A stretch of DNA of 64,000 nucleotides, taken from positions 310,001 to 374,000 of the forward strand of contig CAVZGP010000030.1 of assembly GCA_963774765.1 (NCBI GenBank), in the 5' to 3' direction. Below, one piece after another: positions 24,988-33,302 of this stretch. Position numbers and translations under genes: made by a program. Every line of letters starts with the position of its first letter. The first letter of the stretch is position 1. The notes beneath the pieces were generated by a model. The model did no database searches, was not told the origin of the DNA, and was given only the letters and a program-made list of their open reading frames with translations. This stretch comes from Sva-07 sp963774765 (GTDB lineage: Bacteria > Actinomycetota > Acidimicrobiia > Acidimicrobiales > Ilumatobacteraceae).

Positions 24988-25704
24988 ATGGTCGACGGCG
25001 GCGGAGCGGACGAACGACCCGCCGACCCGTCCGATCCGACGGCGCTCGAGGCGCTGCGGCCGTTGGCGTCGACCGAGGTCGCCGTCACCGCGTCGATGTC
25101 GCATCGCGAGGTGTACACGTCGCGGGGCCTGCTGACGGTGTTCCGGCATCGCCCGCCGGAGGGCGTGTCGTCGCAGCGTGCCGCGATCGTCGCGTGTGGC
25201 GGTGCGATGGGTGGAGTGCTCGGACCGGGTCACGGGCTGTACCAACGCCTCGGCGAACGTTGGGCCGCCCGCGGGGTCGAGTTCGTTCGTGTCGGCTATC
25301 GAGAGCCGAACAACCTCGATCTGTGTGCGCACGACCTCGCGTGTGGCGTGGAACTGGCCCGCGACGCCGGCGCCGACCGTGTGGTCGTCATGGGGCACAG
25401 CTTCGGCGGCGCCGTCGCCGTCCGTACCGCGGTGATCATGCCGGTGTCGGTTGTCGGCGTCGTCACGTTCGCCACCCAGTCGGCCGGGTGCGAGGTGGCC
25501 GGGGCGCTTGCGGGACGGCCGCTGCTGTTGTTCCACGGCGATCGCGACGAGTTGCTCCCGCCCGAGGCAAGCCACGTCGTGGCAGCGATTGCCGGGCACG
25601 GCGACGTCGAGATCCTCCCCGGCGACGGCCATCTGCTCGCCAAGAGCGACGACATCATCACCGAACGCCTCGACGCCTGGCTCCCCCAGGTCCTCCACCC
25701 CTGA
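24988..25704 (+). CDS. alpha/beta-hydrolase
   Basis: A 238-residue hydrolase. The nucleophile elbow is VVVMGHSFGGAVAVRTAVIM (GHSFG), the acid is in LLLFHGDRDELLPPE, and the His in ILPGDGHLLAKSDD. The oxyanion region AAIVACGGAMGGVLGPGHGL is glycine-rich. The set resembles small dienelactone-hydrolase/thioesterase-like enzymes. The ATG at 24988 follows a leaderless -10. It is divergent from the MarR regulator, which probably controls it, so a role in handling an aromatic or toxic compound is a reasonable guess but unproven. Confidence 0.8.
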   Translation: MVDGGGADERPADPSDPTALEALRPLASTEVAVTASMSHREVYTSRGLLTVFRHRPPEGVSSQRAAIVACGGAMGGVLGPGHGLYQRLGERWAARGVEFVRVGYREPNNLDLCAHDLACGVELARDAGADRVVVMGHSFGGAVAVRTAVIMPVSVVGVVTFATQSAGCEVAGALAGRPLLLFHGDRDELLPPEASHVVAAIAGHGDVEILPGDGHLLAKSDDIITERLDAWLPQVLHP

Positions 25705-25707
25705 GTT

Positions 25708-25809
25708 GCGATGAGCGAAACCGCCGTATCCGGTCGGTTCGCTCATCGGTGGGGTGTGTGGTCGGGTTGCGATGAGCGAAACCGCCGTATCCGGTCGGTT
25801 CGCTCATCG
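25708..25809 (+). repeat. two tandem GATGAGCGAA palindromes, 61-bp period
   Basis: Two almost identical long-form units start at 25708 and 25769, 61 bp apart, with a 20-bp linker whose sequence differs from those of the other two loci. They lie 4 bp after the hydrolase stop and just before the convergent arylsulfatase 3' end, so they could act as a bidirectional transcript end. Confidence 0.85.
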
Positions 25810-25857
25810 GTGGGGTGTGTGGTCGGTGGGTGGTGTGGACTCGGGCGGGGGCGGAGG

Positions 25858-28245
25858 CTACTGCTGGGACATGAGGCGTTGCATCTCGGCGGCGTCGTGG
25901 AGGAGGCCGTCGCCGGAGAGGTCGTAGGTGACGCGGTGGATCGTGCCGGTGAAACGGAACGGGATCGAGTACCGGGTCGGGTCGACGGTGTCGTAGGCGG
26001 CGTAACCGCAGCTGAAGCCGACCGGGCCGATGCGGTTCGGGGTCGTGTGCGCCATCTCGATCGCCCCGACCAGCATGTCGTCGAAGTACAGCAGTGCGTT
26101 CCCGGCAGGGCCCTTGCCCTCGCCGAACCTCACCGGTCCGGTCGGCACGAACTCGTAGCGCAGCGTGACGTCGCCGACCGGCACCGCAATGTTCGACGAC
26201 ACCTCGAAGCGGTCCTTGGCGAGGTAGTTGTAGTGATGGTGCAGGCACCCGTCCTGCACGAACAGCACGTAGCCCCCGTGACGGCTGCCGTGCGACACGA
26301 TGATGCCTTCGGCGCCCGATCCGCCGGCATCGTCGGGGATCGTGACGTCGGCGGTGATGCTGTACGCCCGGTTGTACGGCTTCGGCCCGGCACCGAAGTA
26401 CACCGGCGCCGCATCCGGATACCAGACCTGCACGTTGCGGTTCGACGAGAGCATCGGACGCGGTTCGAGCAGCCGACTCACCCCGGCGGACGCCAGCGGG
26501 AACACGCCGTAGGTCTCCGCCTCCGCATACCACCGCTCGATCATCTCCGCGAGCTTGTCCGGCTCGTCGACGGCGAGGTTGCGGGTCTCGGTCGGGTCGT
26601 CGGTGAGGTGGTACAGCTCCCACCCGGTGGCGTCGAGGTCGACGAGGTCCTCGGCGGTCAGCGCCGAACCGAACCGCCGACTCTTCACCGCCGCCTCGAC
26701 GAAGCTCGGTCCAGGCCACGGACAGTTCGCCTTCCAGCCGTCGTGGTAGATCGACCGGCTCCCGAACATCTCGAAGTACTGCGTCGTGTGGTCGGTTGGC
26801 GCAGCGGCGTCCGCGAACGTGTGGGCGAAACTCGTTCCGTGGATCGGCGACTGCTCGACGCCGCCGATCGTCGCCGGCGGCGTGATCCCGATCGCGTCGA
26901 GCAGCGTCGGCACGATGTCGACCAGGTGCGCGTACTGGTGGCGGACCTCACCGCGAGCGGCGATCCCGGCGGGCCACGACACGATGCACGGATCGGTCAC
27001 GCCGCCGCGGTACGTCTCGCGCTTCCAGCGCCGGAACGGCGTGTTGCCCGCCCACGTCCAGCCCCACGAGTAGTGCGCGTAGGTGTTCGGGCCACCCCAC
27101 TCGTCGAAGTGCTCGAGGTTGTCCTCCAGCGTCTCGGTCGCACCGTTGAAGAACAGCGCTTCGTTGAACGTGCCGTGCTCGCCGCCCTCGGCACTGGCAC
27201 CGTTGTCGGACATCACGATGATGATCGTGTTGTCGAGCTCGCCGAGCTCTTCGACGAAGTCGACCACCCGGCCGAAATGATGATCGGTCTGCTCGATGAA
27301 GCCGGCGTACACCTCCATCTGGCGGGCGTACATGCGCTTCGCGTCGTCGGACAGCGAGTCCCACGCGGCCACGTCGGGGTCGCGTTCGGACAGCTCCGCA
27401 TGCTCCTCGATGATGCCGAGCGCCCGCTGGCGTTCGAACACGACGCGCCGGTACTCGTCCCAGCCGCCGTCGAAGCGACCCCGGTACTTGTCGCTCCACT
27501 CCGGCTCCACCTGGTGCGGCGAGTGGCCGGCGCCGGGCGTGTAGTAGAGGAAGAACGGCTTGTCCGGTGCGTGGACGTGGGCGTCCTTGATGAACTGGAT
27601 CGCCCGGTCGGCGAGGTCGATGTTGAGGTGGTAGCCCTCGTCGGGCGTCGACGGTGGGCTGACCGGATGGTTGTCGTAGGTGAGGTCGGGGAACCACTGG
27701 TCGGTCGAGCCGGGCATGAACCCGTAGAACCGCTCGAACCCGCGCCCCAGCGGCCATCGGTTGAACGGACCCGCGGTCGTGGACTCGGTCGGCGCGGTGA
27801 GGTGCCACTTGCCGACGGCGAAGGTGTTGTAGCCGTGTTCGAGCAGCATCTCGGACACGAAGCCGTGCTCGTGGCCGACGAAGCAGTTGTGGGCGGGGAA
27901 CCCGAGCGAGGTCTCGGTGATCGCCGACAGCCCGATCGTGTGATGGTTGCGGCCGGTCAGCAACGAACCGCGAGTCGGCGTGCACAGCGCGGTCGTGTGG
28001 AAGTTCGAGTAGCGCAGACCCCGATCGGCAATGCGGTCGAGCGTCGGTGTGTCGCACAGGCCGCCATAGGCCGAGAACTGGCCGAAGCCGACATCGTCCC
28101 ACAGCATCACGATCACGTTCGGGGTGCCGGCGGCGGCGCGCTTCGGGGCCGGCCACGCGGGCGACGACTCGTCGATCGTGCGCCCGATCACGCCGGGGAA
28201 CGCCTCGGCCGGGTCGTATTCGACGATGTCGTTCGGGCCTGCCAT
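25858..28245 (-). CDS. arylsulfatase (formylglycine-dependent sulfatase)
   Basis: A ~795-residue enzyme. Metal-binding Asp residues are in NVIVMLWDDVGFGQF (D50, D51). The formylglycine site is CTPTRGSLLTGR (C88, C-x-P-x-R), followed by AVGKWHLTAP and the distal metal site MSDNGASAEGG. The C-terminal ~200 residues form an extra beta domain (around ITADVTIPDD to FRFTGTIHRV), as in the large choline/aryl-sulfatases. No signal peptide is visible from the ATG at 28245, so it may be cytoplasmic or exported by a non-classical route. It hydrolyses sulfate esters and would supply sulfate from organic sulfur. It is divergent from the GltS-like gene. Confidence 0.88.
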   Translation of the reverse strand: MAGPNDIVEYDPAEAFPGVIGRTIDESSPAWPAPKRAAAGTPNVIVMLWDDVGFGQFSAYGGLCDTPTLDRIADRGLRYSNFHTTALCTPTRGSLLTGRNHHTIGLSAITETSLGFPAHNCFVGHEHGFVSEMLLEHGYNTFAVGKWHLTAPTESTTAGPFNRWPLGRGFERFYGFMPGSTDQWFPDLTYDNHPVSPPSTPDEGYHLNIDLADRAIQFIKDAHVHAPDKPFFLYYTPGAGHSPHQVEPEWSDKYRGRFDGGWDEYRRVVFERQRALGIIEEHAELSERDPDVAAWDSLSDDAKRMYARQMEVYAGFIEQTDHHFGRVVDFVEELGELDNTIIIVMSDNGASAEGGEHGTFNEALFFNGATETLEDNLEHFDEWGGPNTYAHYSWGWTWAGNTPFRRWKRETYRGGVTDPCIVSWPAGIAARGEVRHQYAHLVDIVPTLLDAIGITPPATIGGVEQSPIHGTSFAHTFADAAAPTDHTTQYFEMFGSRSIYHDGWKANCPWPGPSFVEAAVKSRRFGSALTAEDLVDLDATGWELYHLTDDPTETRNLAVDEPDKLAEMIERWYAEAETYGVFPLASAGVSRLLEPRPMLSSNRNVQVWYPDAAPVYFGAGPKPYNRAYSITADVTIPDDAGGSGAEGIIVSHGSRHGGYVLFVQDGCLHHHYNYLAKDRFEVSSNIAVPVGDVTLRYEFVPTGPVRFGEGKGPAGNALLYFDDMLVGAIEMAHTTPNRIGPVGFSCGYAAYDTVDPTRYSIPFRFTGTIHRVTYDLSGDGLLHDAAEMQRLMSQQ

Positions 28246-28355
28246 CGCGCCTGTGTACCACAGCGCCACGCCGTGTTGGACCTGATGTCACGCTGGTGCT
28301 CGCCGATGACCGAAGACCCTTCACCAGGGGTGGATCGACTCCGTACGGTTCAAGC

Positions 28356-29874
28356 ATGGTGAGGCGACTCAGGGTGGCGGGAGCGGTGGCGGCAGGTGCG
28401 GCGGTCGCGGTGACCGCCTACGACCTGACCCAGCGCCGACACGCCATCTTGCGCAACTTCCCGCTCCTGGGCCACGCCCGCTACTTCCTCGAGGAGGTCG
28501 GCCCGGAGCTGCGCCAGTACATCGTGACCAGCAACACCGAGGAACGCCCCTTCAATCGTGAGCAGCGCCGGTGGATCTATGCGTCCGCGAAGCAGGAGAA
28601 CAACTACTTCGCGTTCGGTACCAGCAAGGATCTCGAGACCTCACCCAACTACTTCATCATCAAGCACTCGCCGTTCCCGCTCGCGGCGCCCCTGCCGGGC
28701 ACGCCCGCCTACGACGACCAGTATCGAATTCCGGCTGCGAAGGTGATGGGTGCCGCCCGCGGACGGGCGAAGGCATTCCGACCGTCGTCGGTGATCAACG
28801 TGTCGGCCATGAGCTACGGAGCGCTGTCGTCGAATGCGATCGCCTCGATCAACGAGGGCGCCAAGATCGCCGGCTGCCTGCACAACACCGGCGAAGGCGG
28901 GATCTCGACGTATCACCAGCACGGCGGCGAGTTGATCTGGCAGTTGGGCAGCGGCTACTTCGGCGCACGCGACGAACGCGGGCGATTCGACCTCGACCGG
29001 CTCGTCGAAGACGGTCGAGGCCAACCCGGTGCGAGCGATCGAGATCAAGCTGAGTCAGGGCGCCAAACCTGGCCTCGGTGGAGTGCTCCCGGCCGCGAAG
29101 GTCACCGCGGAGATCAGCCGGATCCGCGGGGTGCCGCAGGGACAGGACTGCATCAGCCCGGCAGCGCATCCCGAGTTCCACGACGTCGATTCGCTGCTCG
29201 ACTTCGTCGAACGGATCGCGGCGGCGACGGGACTGCCGGTCGGGATCAAGTCGGCGATCGGCGAGTCGAGTCTGTGGCGCGATCTCGCGGAGGCGATGGT
29301 GTCGGGCGACCGGGGCGTCGACTTCATCACCATCGACGGCGGCGAAGGTGGCACGGGCGCCGGTCCGCTCGTGTTCACCGATCAGGTGGCACTGCCGTTC
29401 AAGGTCGGCTTCAGTCGCGTCTACCGCGAGTTCGCCCGGCGAGGGATCACGGATCGTGTGGTCTTCATCGGTTCCGGCAAGCTCGGCTTCCCCCACGAGT
29501 CGACGCTTGCCTTCGGGCTCGGATGCGACATGGTGAACGTCGCCCGTGAGGCGATGATGGCGATCGGATGCATCCAGGCCCAGCGATGTCACACCGGGCG
29601 CTGTCCCACCGGTGTCGCGACCCAGAATCCGTGGCTCGTTCGAGGACTCGATCCCGAACTGAAGGCCGCTCGACTCGCGAACTACGTGATCACCCTGCGC
29701 AAGGATCTGCTGGCGTTGAGCCGGGCGTGCGGGGTGGAGCATCCCGCCCTGATCTCGCTCGACCACGTCGACGTGCTCGACGACCGGTTCGGCGCGTCGG
29801 GCGCCCGCGAGGTGTTCGGGTACGAGCCCGGATGGGGCGTCCCCGAGCGTCACACGGTGCCGGGCCTGGCGTGA
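28356..29874 (+). CDS. FMN-binding glutamate-synthase-family protein, one frameshift
   Basis: The protein starts at ATG 28356 with a membrane-anchor-like helix (VAGAVAAGAAVAVTAYDL). It has the GltS-type domain blocks RPSSVINVSAMSYGALSSNA and LHNTGEGGISTYH before the break near 29009, and EIKLSQGAKPGLGGVLP, FITIDGGEGGTGAGP and QRCHTGRCPTGVATQ after it. The last contains the Cys cluster for an iron-sulfur centre. Removing one base near 29009 gives a continuous ~505 residues. Stand-alone GltS-domain proteins of this kind are widespread, but their reaction is unclear; glutamate synthesis should not be assumed. Confidence 0.82.
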
Positions 29875-29877
29875 CGC

Positions 29878-29970
29878 TCAGCTCGCGATGACCGGCGAGC
29901 CGTGGTGGGCGACGAGCAGCGACCGACCGTCGCGGCGCACGTAGAGGTTGGTGAGGATGCGCGGCGATGT
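29878..29970 (-). pseudogene. 3' remnant of a SnoaL/NTF2-like gene (candidate)
   Basis: On the minus strand a short stretch ending at 29878 encodes RILTNLYVRRDGRSLLVAHH followed by GSPVIAS and a stop. This closely resembles the C-terminal strand pair of SnoaL-like/NTF2-fold proteins (TNVxxRxxGRWxxVxHHxSPV). Nothing recognisable of the preceding ~100 residues is found upstream, so this looks like a truncated gene end. A 43-residue frame from ATG 30009 could still be translated. Confidence 0.4.
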
Positions 29971-30015
29971 GACCGATGACCCACCTGGTACCGGGAGGCG
30001 TTTCGTCATGATTCC

Positions 30016-30106
30016 GTAACATTGTGGGTCACGAACACCAGGCCCGGCGCACCACGCGCCGACACGCCGTGCGGACCCACGTCGGTCCCCGCCGCCAAGG
30101 AGCGTC
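30016..30106 (+). promoter_or_regulatory. promoter and structured 5' leader of the Rpf-like gene
   Basis: TAACAT (30018-30023) may be a -10. The following leader can pair GTGGGTC (30024-30030) with GACCCAC (30074-30080), enclosing a small hairpin CGGCGC-ACCAC-GCGCCG (30045-30061). AAGGAG (30096-30101) is a ribosome site before ATG 30107. Leaders of rpf genes in actinobacteria often carry a c-di-AMP riboswitch, but I cannot match that consensus here. Confidence 0.35.
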
Positions 30107-30841
30107 ATGACCCCCCACCCCCACCACCCTTCCTCGCGCGTCCACGTGCCCCACCGGATCGTTCGGCGATCGGCCGCGTTCGTTGCTGCGGTCCTCGTTC
30201 TCGGCGCAACCCCACTGGTGGCCCGCGCCATCGGCGCCGAATCGGCGACGAGCACTGTCGTCGCGTCGGAGCCCCACCTCGCACAGCGCCCGGCACCGGC
30301 GGCGTCGATCCCAGACCTCGGTTCCCGGCTCGTCGACGTCCCGGTCGTCGTCCCCGTCGAAGTCCCTGCCGTCGATCCGATTGTGGATCCCGTGATCGCC
30401 ATCCTCGCCGACACCTACACCTGGGACGAACGCGGTCCGCGAGTCGCCGCACTCCAAGAAGTGCTCGGAGTGACGGCCGACGGCTGGTATGGCAACGCGA
30501 CGCAACGCGCGCACCTCAGCGCACTCGAATTCGTCGGCATGCCGACCGACACCGTGCCCGTGCCGGTGCTGCCACCCGGACCGGACCCCAGCGAGTGGGC
30601 CGCGCTACGCGACTGCGAGTCGAACGGCAACTATGCGATCACGAGTCGATCCGGCACGTACCGCGGCGCCTACCAGTTCGATCGCTCGACGTGGAACTCC
30701 GTCGCCGAACGTCACGCGCCGCATCTCGTCGGCGTCGACCCGGCCGCAGCGGCACCGGCCGACCAGGACGCCATGGCCCTCGCCCTGTACACCGAGCGCG
30801 GTTCGCGCCCCTGGCCCCACTGCGGCCGCCATCTCACCTGA
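30107..30841 (+). CDS. secreted Rpf-like transglycosylase-domain protein
   Basis: A 244-residue exported protein. A signal peptide (RSAAFVAAVLVLGATPLVAR) is followed by a Pro/Val-rich linker, a short peptidoglycan-binding-type repeat (RVAALQEVLGVTADGWYGNA), and a C-terminal transglycosylase-like/Rpf domain. The last begins EWAALRDCESNGNYAI, containing the catalytic Glu, and continues GAYQFDRSTWNSV. Paired Cys (C in RDCESNG and in WPHCG) match the Rpf disulfide. Such proteins cut peptidoglycan glycan chains during growth or exit from dormancy. The start is ATG 30107 with a good ribosome site. Confidence 0.85.
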   Translation: MTPHPHHPSSRVHVPHRIVRRSAAFVAAVLVLGATPLVARAIGAESATSTVVASEPHLAQRPAPAASIPDLGSRLVDVPVVVPVEVPAVDPIVDPVIAILADTYTWDERGPRVAALQEVLGVTADGWYGNATQRAHLSALEFVGMPTDTVPVPVLPPGPDPSEWAALRDCESNGNYAITSRSGTYRGAYQFDRSTWNSVAERHAPHLVGVDPAAAAPADQDAMALALYTERGSRPWPHCGRHLT

Positions 30842-30882
30842 CGACGAGACGCGTGGTCCGTGGCGGGTGGGAGTGAGGTGGG

Positions 30883-31425
30883 TCAGCCGGTGACAGCGAG
30901 CGTGCTCAGCAGCCGCTGGTGGTCGGAGAAGACGCCGACGTGAAGACCGGCGATCTTGGCCTGGTCGTCCCAGCGTCGAACGCGTACCGCGTCGTCGTGA
31001 TGGGGGAGCTGCTCGAATCGTCCCACCTCGTCGGCCGACAGCGGTCCGCCCTGGAGCGCAAGACTGCGGGCTGACGACGGCGACAGGCCGTCGAGATAGC
31101 CGGGCTCGACCGCACAGAGGTAGCGCTTCGCAGCGACGTGCAGTGCGACGGGCGCGGTGACCGGCGGCCCGAACCAGCGAGCGAGGTACCGGGCGCCCAC
31201 CCGCTCGTGGTGGAAGTCGTCGGTGAGGTCGTCGTCGAGCGTGACGTTGTCGTCGGACACGAGATGGCCGACGTCGTGGAGCAGCGCCGCGGCAATCAGG
31301 TGGTCAGGAGCCCCGTCGGCCTGCGCCAGCGCCGCTGCCTGCAGCGCGTGGTCGAGTTCGGTCACCGCCTCGTCGTACATCCGCAGCGCAGCCGGTGAGG
31401 CATAGAGCGCGACAAGGTCGTTCAC
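30883..31425 (-). CDS. phnZ: PhnZ-like HD-domain mixed-valent diiron oxygenase (phosphonate breakdown)
   Basis: A 180-residue HD-domain protein. The metal residues include H26 (LDHALQ), H50-D51 (LLHDVGH), a His pair near 72-73 (FHHERVGA) and H96 (ALHVAAKRYL). The block HVAAKRYLCAVEPGY followed by SLALQGGPLSADEV is characteristic of phosphonate-associated HD proteins. PhnZ oxidatively cleaves the C-P bond of 1-hydroxy-2-aminoethylphosphonate to glycine and phosphate, using a two-iron centre. The GTG start overlaps the stop of the PhnY-like gene (GTGA), and the pair together forms the known two-step oxidative route. It is the last gene of the long minus-strand block. Confidence 0.83.
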   Translation of the reverse strand: MNDLVALYASPAALRMYDEAVTELDHALQAAALAQADGAPDHLIAAALLHDVGHLVSDDNVTLDDDLTDDFHHERVGARYLARWFGPPVTAPVALHVAAKRYLCAVEPGYLDGLSPSSARSLALQGGPLSADEVGRFEQLPHHDDAVRVRRWDDQAKIAGLHVGVFSDHQRLLSTLAVTG

Positions 31426-32189
31426 CGCTGTACCGGTCGACCGAGGAAGTCGTCGCTGATGCTGATCCGGACCCGTTCGCCCTCGAAGTCGCCGCCCGCC
31501 CGTTCGAACTCGGCTCGTTTGTCGGCGTAGTAGCGGTCGCGGTGATCGCCGAGCGACGCCGCGTTGTAGGTGAGGTATGCCGCCCGCCGTGCCCGAGTCG
31601 TCGTGTTCGTGTCGCTGTAGTGCGGTGTGTACGAGTCGAAGAACAGCAGGTCGCCCGGCTCCAACGGAACGCCGCGCCAGCGCAGACTGGCAGCTGTGGA
31701 CTCCTCGATGCGGCCGCGTTCGTCGGTCGGCAGTTGACCCGCTTCGTAGCCGGTCGCCACGTACAGACAGCCGCTCTCGGGGGTCGCCGGATCGAGCGGC
31801 ACCATGCACGAGATGTGGTGGTCGACGAAACGGTACGCCGTCGCGTCCTGGTGCGGGGCGAAGCCGCCACCGCCCGGCTGCTTGTAGTTGACCTTCTCCT
31901 TGAACAGCACCGGCTCGTCGCCGAGCAGTTCGTCGAGGATCTCGACGACGATGCCGCTGCAGATGACGTCGTAGAGGACGGGGTCGGCGTCGACGAAGTC
32001 CTCACTGCGCGCCAGTACCGCTCCGGCGTCGGTCTGCTCGAAGTGGTGCAGGCCCGGCCCGCCGGTCTCGGCCCACCCGTGCAGCCGCGTGACCGCCGCG
32101 TCCAGTGCATCGAGTTGCACCGACGTCAGCGCCCGGCGAACGATCAACCACCCGTCGCGCCTGAACGTTTCGACGTCGACGGCGGTCAT
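31422..32189 (-). CDS. phnY: PhnY-like Fe(II)/2-oxoglutarate dioxygenase (PhyH family)
   Basis: A 255-residue PhyH-family protein. The iron facial triad is H113-x-D115 (APHQDATAYRF) and H190 (DSYTPHYSDTN), with a 2-oxoglutarate Arg shortly after (TTTRARRAAY). PhnY hydroxylates 2-aminoethylphosphonate at C1, making the PhnZ substrate. The substrate here is inferred from its direct coupling to the PhnZ-like gene, since PhyH enzymes as a family are diverse. The ATG 32189 overlaps the stop of the upstream phosphatase-fold gene. Confidence 0.78.
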   Translation of the reverse strand: MTAVDVETFRRDGWLIVRRALTSVQLDALDAAVTRLHGWAETGGPGLHHFEQTDAGAVLARSEDFVDADPVLYDVICSGIVVEILDELLGDEPVLFKEKVNYKQPGGGGFAPHQDATAYRFVDHHISCMVPLDPATPESGCLYVATGYEAGQLPTDERGRIEESTAASLRWRGVPLEPGDLLFFDSYTPHYSDTNTTTRARRAAYLTYNAASLGDHRDRYYADKRAEFERAGGDFEGERVRISISDDFLGRPVQR

Positions 32190-33262
32190 TTCGGCTCCTC
32201 GTCGAGCTGGAGGAGCCGAGCGATCATCGGTGCCCAGTCGAGCACCGATGGCTGGGTGCGCTCGATCCATCTCGCAACGCCACCGGCGCGCTCGTCGCCG
32301 CCGGACACGATCGCCATCTGGGTGCGACACCGCGGGCTGCCGTGCTGGCCGTGGATGGGAATCGGCGTGGTCCCGAACGCTCGGCCGGGCTCGGTCCACG
32401 CCATCCAGATCTCCGGTGTGAGCGCCACCGCTGCCTCGACTCCGTCGACCGATCGGATCAGGTCGGCCAGTGGTTCGTCGTCGATGCTGCCGGCCGCGCG
32501 GTGCACGAGTGAGGCCGTCCCCTCGTCGGCGACCGCGACGCCCTCGACGGCGGCGAGCGCTTCGGCCAGATCGACCGGCGTGAAGTCGGTGATCGTCTCC
32601 TGGTCGTGATCCGACACGGTCAGCACGAGCGTGTGCTCCCACCCATCGGCGAGCCAGGCGATCACCTCGCCGTAGGCGGCGTCGGTCGCCCGGTACTGCT
32701 CGAGCGCCTGGGGTGAATCCGGCCCGAACAGGTGCGAGGTGGTGTCGGGTTCGTTGAGGTGGATCACGGCGAAGTCGACCTCGAGATCGATGCCATCGAG
32801 TGCTGCGAGTACCGCAGCATCGGAGGCGTAACCGAACAGGCAGCGATCGGTGCCCTCGGGGAGCCGACCATCGGGCGGCCACACCGCGTCGGCGCTCGAA
32901 CCGCCCATCTGGCCGACCAGTTTCTGGTCGCCGACGACCATCGCCGAGGTCCCATCGGCAGCCCGAACTCGCTCGAACAACGTCGTCGCCCGTGGCCCCA
33001 GCTTCGGAGCCGACATCCAGCCGTCGTCGGTCCACGTGTGGTTGCCGTGCACTCCGGTGATCGTCGGGTCGACGCCGGTGATGAACGCGGCGTGGTTGGC
33101 GTAGGTGACCGACACAGGAAGCGACAGCGCACCCATCGGTGCCCGTCCGCCTGATGCCGCCTGGCGCCACAGGTTGGGAGTCAGTGCCGGGCTCACGTGT
33201 CGGTGCGGCATCGCGTCGATGACGGTCATCACCACGCGAAGCCCCGTGGGCAGTTGGGTCAC
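32186..33262 (-). CDS. alkaline-phosphatase-superfamily hydrolase (nucleotide pyrophosphatase/phosphonoacetate-hydrolase-like)
   Basis: A 358-residue enzyme. The first metal Asp is in VVMTVIDAMPHRH, the nucleophilic Thr in SVTYANHAAFITGVDP, the distal Asp in VIHLNEPDTTSHLFG, and the D-H-x pair in VLTVSDHDQETITD. The layout is that of phosphodiesterase/nucleotide pyrophosphatases, which include phosphonoacetate hydrolase PhnA. Coupling to phnY-phnZ suggests a phosphonate or phosphonate-ester substrate, but this is inference. GTG 33262 starts the gene 40 bp after the end of the previous gene in the same direction. Confidence 0.75.
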   Translation of the reverse strand: MTQLPTGLRVVMTVIDAMPHRHVSPALTPNLWRQAASGGRAPMGALSLPVSVTYANHAAFITGVDPTITGVHGNHTWTDDGWMSAPKLGPRATTLFERVRAADGTSAMVVGDQKLVGQMGGSSADAVWPPDGRLPEGTDRCLFGYASDAAVLAALDGIDLEVDFAVIHLNEPDTTSHLFGPDSPQALEQYRATDAAYGEVIAWLADGWEHTLVLTVSDHDQETITDFTPVDLAEALAAVEGVAVADEGTASLVHRAAGSIDDEPLADLIRSVDGVEAAVALTPEIWMAWTEPGRAFGTTPIPIHGQHGSPRCRTQMAIVSGGDERAGGVARWIERTQPSVLDWAPMIARLLQLDEEPK

Positions 33263-33302
33263 GGGCACCAGCGTAGGGGCTGGTCGCGACGGGCGCCGGC
33301 GC

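Noticed and set aside
5070..25809. Repeated peptide MSETAVSGRFAHRW in the repeat arrays
   Set aside because: The ATG comes from the palindrome itself, the 61-bp period shifts frame between units, and the frames end quickly, so these are not genes.
25711..28362. 883-residue plus-strand open frame
   Set aside because: It is antisense to the arylsulfatase gene, begins in the repeat array, and has no recognisable domain; such shadow frames are common in high-GC DNA.
30016..30106. c-di-AMP (ydaO-type) riboswitch before the Rpf-like gene
   Set aside because: The leader is structured, but it is too short and lacks the conserved ydaO sequence blocks.
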